Below are positions 5,821-9,057 of a DNA stretch of 9,057 bases, one piece after another. The position numbers were made by a program, and so were the translations under genes. Within the stretch, counting starts at the first letter, position 1, and each line of letters begins with the position of its first letter. Under the pieces are notes generated by a model. The model was given only the letters and a program-made list of their open reading frames with translations. It was not told where the DNA came from and did not search any database. Origin of the DNA: Gp6-AA40 sp035647075 (GTDB lineage Bacteria > Acidobacteriota > Vicinamibacteria > Vicinamibacterales > UBA2999); the NCBI GenBank assembly GCA_035647075.1, contig DASROF010000243.1, positions 1 through 9,057 of the forward strand. Direction: 5' to 3'.

Positions 5821-6257
5821 ACCAGGCCGTCTTCCGGATCGATGACTTCGCCAACGCGTTGAAAACCGCACTTGGCCAACACGCGCTGCGAGGCGGTTGA
5901 ATCCGGCAGCGTGTGAGCCAGCACGAGGCGAACCTCGTTGAACTCGAACGCGTACTCGACGAGCGCCGCCGCCGTTCCAGTCGCGTATCCCTTAGCGCGA
6001 TGCTCAGGCCTCGTGCCGTACGCGATTTCGACAACGCCATCGCGCGGCGGACCCTTGAATCCGCCCTCGCCCACCACGACGCCGCTCGACCGATCGCGGG
6101 CGACGAAACCGTGGACCCAGGGGTCGGTCGCTGTTGACGTCTCAACGAGCGCGAGCCACTCGGCTGAGAGCTGCGCTCTCGCCACCGGCGCCATTGCGTC
6201 GATCATTGCGCGCACCTCTTCACTCGTTTTTGGAACGAGTTCCACGGTTCTGGGCAT
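5796..6257 (-). CDS. GNAT-family N-acetyltransferase (RimJ/RimL-like)
   Basis: A 153-residue cytoplasmic protein transferring an acetyl group from acetyl-CoA to an amine; substrate not predictable. It shows the GNAT order: strand VVVGEGGFKGPP (60-71), VEIAYGTRPEHRAKGYAT (76-93) carrying the acetyl-CoA pyrophosphate loop R-x-x-G-x-A (His86-Ala92 region), a helix to about residue 107, then VRLVLAHTLPDSTASQRVLAKCGFQRVGE (109-137). Ser120 sits where many relatives have Asn. ATG 6257 is chosen because the domain begins there; the frame is open to a GTG at 6320, but those 21 extra residues are merely translation of the heptanucleotide repeat. No strong ribosome site precedes either start. It is divergent from the cytochrome gene and overlaps the next gene by 25 bp. 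Confidence 0.85.
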   Translation of the reverse strand: MPRTVELVPKTSEEVRAMIDAMAPVARAQLSAEWLALVETSTATDPWVHGFVARDRSSGVVVGEGGFKGPPRDGVVEIAYGTRPEHRAKGYATGTAAALVEYAFEFNEVRLVLAHTLPDSTASQRVLAKCGFQRVGEVIDPEDGLVWRFEKHR

Positions 6258-6280
6258 CCTCAAGCCGGACCCCACGGTTT

Positions 6281-6308
6281 GGGAGTTGGGAATTGGCAGT
6301 TGGGAGTT
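6281..6308. repeat. Four-unit heptanucleotide repeat (GGGARTT type)
   Basis: Units are GGGAGTT, GGGAATT, GGCAGTT and GGGAGTT with no gaps. The array lies between the divergent GNAT and cytochrome genes and ends one base before the candidate -10 of the cytochrome gene. It has the same 7-bp period and GGGA core as the repeat at 4956-5011. Confidence 0.8.
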
Positions 6309-6314
6309 TACTAT
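6286..6314 (+). promoter_or_regulatory. Candidate leaderless promoter for the cytochrome-dehydrogenase operon
   Basis: TTGGGA (6286-6291, four of six matches to TTGACA), a 17-bp spacer and TACTAT (6309-6314, TANNNT type) form a reasonable sigma-70 promoter. The -10 ends 8 nt before ATG 6323. No Shine-Dalgarno site is present at a useful distance, so the transcript is probably leaderless. The -35 is part of the heptanucleotide repeat. Confidence 0.5.
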
Positions 6315-6322
6315 TGCCACCT

Positions 6323-7111
6323 ATGCGCCACCTTATTACCGGCTTCGCGCTCGCCAGCGCCCTGCTCGCGCCGTGCGCGGCATCCGTCGCACGCGCGCAG
6401 CATGAAACGGCCCAGGACCTGCTCGACGGCCAGCGCGCGTATGCCGAGCGCTGCGTCACCTGTCATGGACCGAACGGCGACCTGATTCCCAACATCAACT
6501 TCTCCGCCGGACAGTTCCGGCGGCCGATGACCGACGCGGATCTCTCGCGCATCATCCGTCAGGGGATCCCGAACACGCCGATGCCGGCCAGCAACGTATC
6601 CGACGCACAGGCAGGCCAGATCGTCGCGTATCTCCGCTCACTGGCTGCCGGCAAATCCGCGGTGGTCATCAAGGGAGACGACGCACGCGGCAAGGCGGTG
6701 TTCAACGGCAAAGGCAACTGCACGTCGTGCCACAGTGTCGCCGGCGTCGGTGCGCGGAAGGCACCGGATCTCGGCAACGTGGGCCAGGCGAGACGCGCGC
6801 CCGAGCTCGAACGCGCGCTGCTCGATCCGCAGGCCGACGTTCAGCCCAATCACCGTTACTACCGCGTCGTCCTCAATGACGGGACGACGGTCACCGGGTG
6901 GCTGCTCGGATACGACACGTTCAACATCAGGCTCCTCGACGGGAAGGAGCAGCTCCGCTCATTCGTCAAGAGCGACCTGCGATCGCACGGCTTCATCGAG
7001 TCGCCGATGCCCTCGTACAAGAACACGCTGACGCCGCAGGAGATCGCCGACGTCGTCAGCTATCTGTCGTCGCTCAGGACGACACAAGCACCGCCGGCCG
7101 GGGGCCGTTGA
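6323..7111 (+). CDS. Periplasmic diheme cytochrome c, electron acceptor of the PQQ dehydrogenase
   Basis: A 262-residue exported protein. Residues 1-25 form a signal peptide ending in A-R-A. First heme domain: CVTCH at 44-48, likely axial Met87 in TPMPAS, closing with QIVAYLRSL (99-107). Second domain: CTSCH at 133-137, then about 60 residues of beta-rich sequence (VVLNDGTTVTGWLLGYDTFNIRL region, 182-205), then likely axial Met229 in SPMP and a closing LTPQEIADVVSYL (236-248). That inserted segment recalls the 'putative heme-binding domain, Pirellula/Verrucomicrobium type' (TIGR02603). The frame is open further upstream, but ATG 6323 gives the signal peptide. It is followed 10 bp later by the PQQ dehydrogenase, so it most likely takes electrons from that enzyme's PQQ and passes them to the respiratory chain. 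Partner assignment rests on the operon. Confidence 0.92.
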   Translation: MRHLITGFALASALLAPCAASVARAQHETAQDLLDGQRAYAERCVTCHGPNGDLIPNINFSAGQFRRPMTDADLSRIIRQGIPNTPMPASNVSDAQAGQIVAYLRSLAAGKSAVVIKGDDARGKAVFNGKGNCTSCHSVAGVGARKAPDLGNVGQARRAPELERALLDPQADVQPNHRYYRVVLNDGTTVTGWLLGYDTFNIRLLDGKEQLRSFVKSDLRSHGFIESPMPSYKNTLTPQEIADVVSYLSSLRTTQAPPAGGR

Positions 7112-7115
7112 GAGG
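7110..7115 (+). promoter_or_regulatory. Shine-Dalgarno site of the PQQ dehydrogenase, overlapping the cytochrome stop
   Basis: GAGAGG shares two bases with the TGA at 7109-7111 and lies six bases before ATG 7122. This arrangement supports co-transcription and coupled translation of the two genes. Confidence 0.65.
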
Positions 7116-7121
7116 CTGCAT

Positions 7122-8729
7122 ATGAAGCTCAGACTCGTCCTGTTCATCGTCCTCGCCGCCGCGTCGCTGCAGGCGCAGGTCACCTTCGATCGCATCCTCA
7201 ACGGCGACAAGGAGCCGAACAACTGGCTCTCCTACTCGGGCACGCTGAAGAACCAGCGCTTCAGCCCGCTGACGCAAATCAACACGACGAACGTGAAGAC
7301 CCTTCGCCAGGAGTGGATCTGGCAGGCGCGCTCGCTCGAAAAGTTCGAGGCGACGCCGCTCGTCGTTGATGGCGTGCTGTACACCATCGAGGCGCCGAAC
7401 AACGTCTATGCGCTCGACGCGGTCACGGGGCGGCCGTACTGGTCATTCAACTACACGCCGGCGCCCGAAGCTCGTGCCTGCTGCGGACGGCTCAACCGTG
7501 GCGTCGCGATTCTCGGCGACACCTTATATATGGGCACGCTGGACGCCTACCTGATTGCGCTCGACGCGAAGACGGGTACGCAGCGCTGGAAGTCCAAGGT
7601 CGCCGAGGCGAAGGCTGGCTATTCGATCACGCATAGCCCGACCATCGTGAAGGACAAGGTCATCATCGGCACCGGCGGCGGCGACGGTCCGATTCGCGGA
7701 TATATCTCGGCGTTCAACGCCAAATCCGGCGAAGAGGTCTGGCGCTTCTACACGATCCCAGGGTCGGGTGAGCCTGGCAACGAGACGTGGTCTGGCGAGT
7801 CATGGAAGACTGGCGGCGCCGGCGTGTGGAACGCAGGCGCCTACGATCCCGAATCGAATCTCGTCTACTTCGGCACCGGCAATCCGGCGCCCGACTGGGA
7901 CGGCTCCACACGCCTCGGCGACAACCTCTATAGCGACAGCGTCGTCGCGCTCGACGCGGACACCGGCAAGCTGAAGTGGCATTACCAGTTCACGCCGCAC
8001 GACGAGCTCGATTACGACTCCACGCAGGTGCCGGTGCTTGCCGACATCCAGTGGCAGGGCAAGCCGCGCAAGGTGATGCTGTGGGCGAATCGCAACGGCG
8101 TGATGTACGTGCTCGATCGCACGACCGGCGAATTCCTCAAGGGCAAGCCGTACGTGAAGACCAACTGGCTCGACGGCTTCGATGCGAAGGGCCGGCCGAA
8201 TCGCGTGAAGTTCCCGACCAAGGAAGGCACGGCGATCTATCCGCACGTGCACGGCGCCACGAACTGGGCGCCGCCGTCATTCAGCCCCCGCACTGGGCTC
8301 TTCTATGTCGCCACCTGGGAGAACTCAGGGACATTCGCGCGTGAGGGACAGTTCCCCGGCGCGATTCCCGGACCCAACACGCGGCAGACGACGATGGGCG
8401 CGACGAATGTCGTGCCGTTCTATAACAATCCCGAGACCGAGGCGATCGGCGTGGTGCGCGCCTACGATCCGGCGACGCTGGACTACAAGTGGGAGTTCAG
8501 GCTCGGCGACATCACGTGGGGCGGCACGCTCGTGACTGCCGGCGACGTCGTGTTCAGCGGCGGCCGCGACGGCTACTTCCTGGCGCTCGACGCGAAGACC
8601 GGTGCGCTGTTGTGGAAGGCGAACGTCGGCGGCCAGATCAATGCCGCGGCGATGAGCTACTCGGTGAACGGCAAGCAGTACGTGGCGATCAGCGCCGGCA
8701 GCGCGTTATTCGCGTATGCCCTCCCGTAA
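7122..8729 (+). CDS. PQQ-dependent alcohol dehydrogenase (eight-bladed propeller quinoprotein)
   Basis: A 535-residue periplasmic enzyme oxidising an alcohol to an aldehyde with pyrroloquinoline quinone and a metal ion. Residues 1-18 form a signal peptide. Family hallmarks: WLSYSGTLKNQRFSPLTQI (35-53); adjacent Cys120-Cys121 with Arg126 (the disulfide ring and PQQ-binding Arg of methanol dehydrogenases); Trp236 in GVWNAGAYDPE (PQQ stacking); Asn254 in GTGNPAPDWDG (metal ligand); catalytic Asp297 in PHDELDYD; Arg324 in ANRNG; repeated tryptophan-docking motifs such as ALDAKTGALLWKA. Asp299, two after the catalytic Asp, is the extra ligand typical of lanthanide-type enzymes. Asp188 stands where the Glu metal ligand is usual. 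There is no C-terminal heme domain, so electrons must go to the separate cytochrome encoded just upstream. Substrate range is not determined; methanol is not assured. Confidence 0.93.
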   Translation: MKLRLVLFIVLAAASLQAQVTFDRILNGDKEPNNWLSYSGTLKNQRFSPLTQINTTNVKTLRQEWIWQARSLEKFEATPLVVDGVLYTIEAPNNVYALDAVTGRPYWSFNYTPAPEARACCGRLNRGVAILGDTLYMGTLDAYLIALDAKTGTQRWKSKVAEAKAGYSITHSPTIVKDKVIIGTGGGDGPIRGYISAFNAKSGEEVWRFYTIPGSGEPGNETWSGESWKTGGAGVWNAGAYDPESNLVYFGTGNPAPDWDGSTRLGDNLYSDSVVALDADTGKLKWHYQFTPHDELDYDSTQVPVLADIQWQGKPRKVMLWANRNGVMYVLDRTTGEFLKGKPYVKTNWLDGFDAKGRPNRVKFPTKEGTAIYPHVHGATNWAPPSFSPRTGLFYVATWENSGTFAREGQFPGAIPGPNTRQTTMGATNVVPFYNNPETEAIGVVRAYDPATLDYKWEFRLGDITWGGTLVTAGDVVFSGGRDGYFLALDAKTGALLWKANVGGQINAAAMSYSVNGKQYVAISAGSALFAYALP

Positions 8730-8730
8730 C

Positions 8731-8817
8731 CACGAAGGGCACGAAGAGATCGAAGGGCACGAAGAATTACGACACACTGAGGCACCGAGGCCATCGAGCC
8801 TTGGTGCCTTCTTCGTG
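8731..8817. terminator. Repeat-built composite hairpin after the dehydrogenase
   Basis: Two direct copies of CGAAGGGCACGAAGA (8733-8747, 8751-8765) follow the stop codon. A strong hairpin has arms 8781-8791 and 8798-8808 (11 bp, one G-U) around the loop CATCGA. An outer 9-bp stem pairs 8758-8766 with 8809-8817. There is no long T-tract, so termination is an inference. Placement between convergent genes suits a two-way terminator. The CACGAAGG wording resembles a repeat type I have seen between genes in several environmental bacterial phyla. Confidence 0.6.
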
Positions 8818-8833
8818 TACATGGCTTACGGCA

Positions 8834-9057
8834 TCAGCCGGAAGACCGCTCGCTCGTGTCGAACAGATGCTTGAAGAAGCGCTCCGGCGAGTTCAGGAAA
8901 TCACGGGTAATCAGGAAGTGCTTCGTGTCGCGATATTCGGTCTTCTGAACCGCGTCGCCATCCAAAGAAAAGAGCACCGCTCCCGGATACGCGAGGATGA
9001 TCGGTGAGTGGGTGGCGATCAGGAACTGCGCACGGCCCGTCACGGTGAGGTCGTGCA
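8834..9057 (-). CDS. C-terminal end of an AAA/ABC-type predicted ATPase, N-terminus outside the window
   Basis: The frame is open through the right edge and ends at a TGA at 8836-8834, giving the last 74 residues. The block AQFLIATHSPIILAYPGA contains the T-H-S-P motif typical of the switch (H-loop) region of ABC-type AAA ATPases. It matches the COG3910 'predicted ATPase' group, where it is followed by a sequence like YRDTKHFLITRDFLNSPERF near the C-terminus, as here. The Walker A, signature and Walker B motifs must lie beyond the window, so completeness cannot be judged. An apparent GTG start at 9043 is internal. Function is unknown: this group is often found singly, unlike Rad50 or OLD nucleases, to which the core is related. 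It converges on the dehydrogenase. Confidence 0.82.
   Translation of the reverse strand, partial: HDLTVTGRAQFLIATHSPIILAYPGAVLFSLDGDAVQKTEYRDTKHFLITRDFLNSPERFFKHLFDTSERSSG

Noticed and set aside
5210..5845. 211-codon open frame on the plus strand
   Set aside because: Antisense to the G-x-W protein and its upstream gap; no ribosome site and low-complexity composition.
6258..6320. Upstream extension of the GNAT frame to a GTG at 6320
   Set aside because: The added residues are only the translated heptanucleotide repeat; the GNAT domain begins at ATG 6257.
6134..6322. Upstream extension of the cytochrome frame to an ATG at 6134
   Set aside because: The extra 63 codons are Arg-rich, overlap the GNAT gene in antisense and would bury the signal peptide that begins at ATG 6323.
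8489..9007. 172-codon plus-strand frame running out of the dehydrogenase gene
   Set aside because: Out-of-frame shadow of the dehydrogenase that continues through the hairpin and antisense to the ATPase end; no domain.
1..9057. tRNA, rRNA, riboswitch or complete mobile element
   Set aside because: No cloverleaf-like block, rRNA-like stretch, transposase frame or riboswitch core was noticed by eye; a covariance-model search would be needed to exclude small RNAs fully.

Overview
The window is GC-rich, densely packed bacterial DNA. Seven of its nine complete proteins or the one truncated N-terminus look exported or membrane-bound. It combines a PQQ dehydrogenase paired with a diheme cytochrome c, a DUF3617 protein, an ankyrin-type N-terminal domain fused to Clp N-domains, Gly/Arg/Pro-rich linkers in secreted proteins, and several dispersed GC-rich short repeats. 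This set fits a soil-type Acidobacteriota genome, perhaps the Vicinamibacteria side. That placement is an inference from gene content; the window has no rRNA or other phylogenetic marker. No phage, transposase, CRISPR or conjugation gene was seen.

Layout. (1) 1-1825: two divergent, secreted esterase-family (PF00756-like) paralogs share a 69-bp promoter region. The leftward one is cut by the window edge and has Asp where the nucleophilic Ser is expected. The rightward one is complete, with an apparently intact Ser-Asp-His triad and a 65-residue low-complexity insert. (2) 1828-1909: a tandem 23-bp repeat in the convergent gap. (3) 3919-1921, leftward: a predicted lipoprotein, a DUF4188-type monooxygenase-like protein, and a small two-helix protein built like a K+ channel pore module without a selectivity filter. 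(4) 4042-4485, rightward: a secreted DUF3617 protein, converging on (5) 5190-4495, a Clp-N-domain protein whose linker is encoded by a heptanucleotide repeat. (6) 6257-5329, leftward: a GNAT acetyltransferase overlapping a secreted protein with regular G-x-W motifs. (7) 6323-8729, rightward: the most coherent unit, a periplasmic diheme cytochrome c followed 10 bp later by a PQQ-dependent alcohol dehydrogenase. The dehydrogenase should oxidise an alcohol in the periplasm and pass electrons to the cytochrome. (8) 8731-8817: repeats and a strong hairpin, then the C-terminal end of an AAA/ABC-type predicted ATPase entering from the right edge.

The points most worth a second look are: the metal-site signature of the PQQ enzyme (extra lanthanide-type Asp, but Asp in place of the usual Glu ligand); the Ser-to-Asp change in one esterase paralog; a recurring TANNNT box exactly 8 nt before three start codons, suggesting leaderless transcripts; and heptanucleotide repeats that in one place make a protein linker and in another appear to supply a promoter -35 element. 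I did not find a convincing new multi-gene system.
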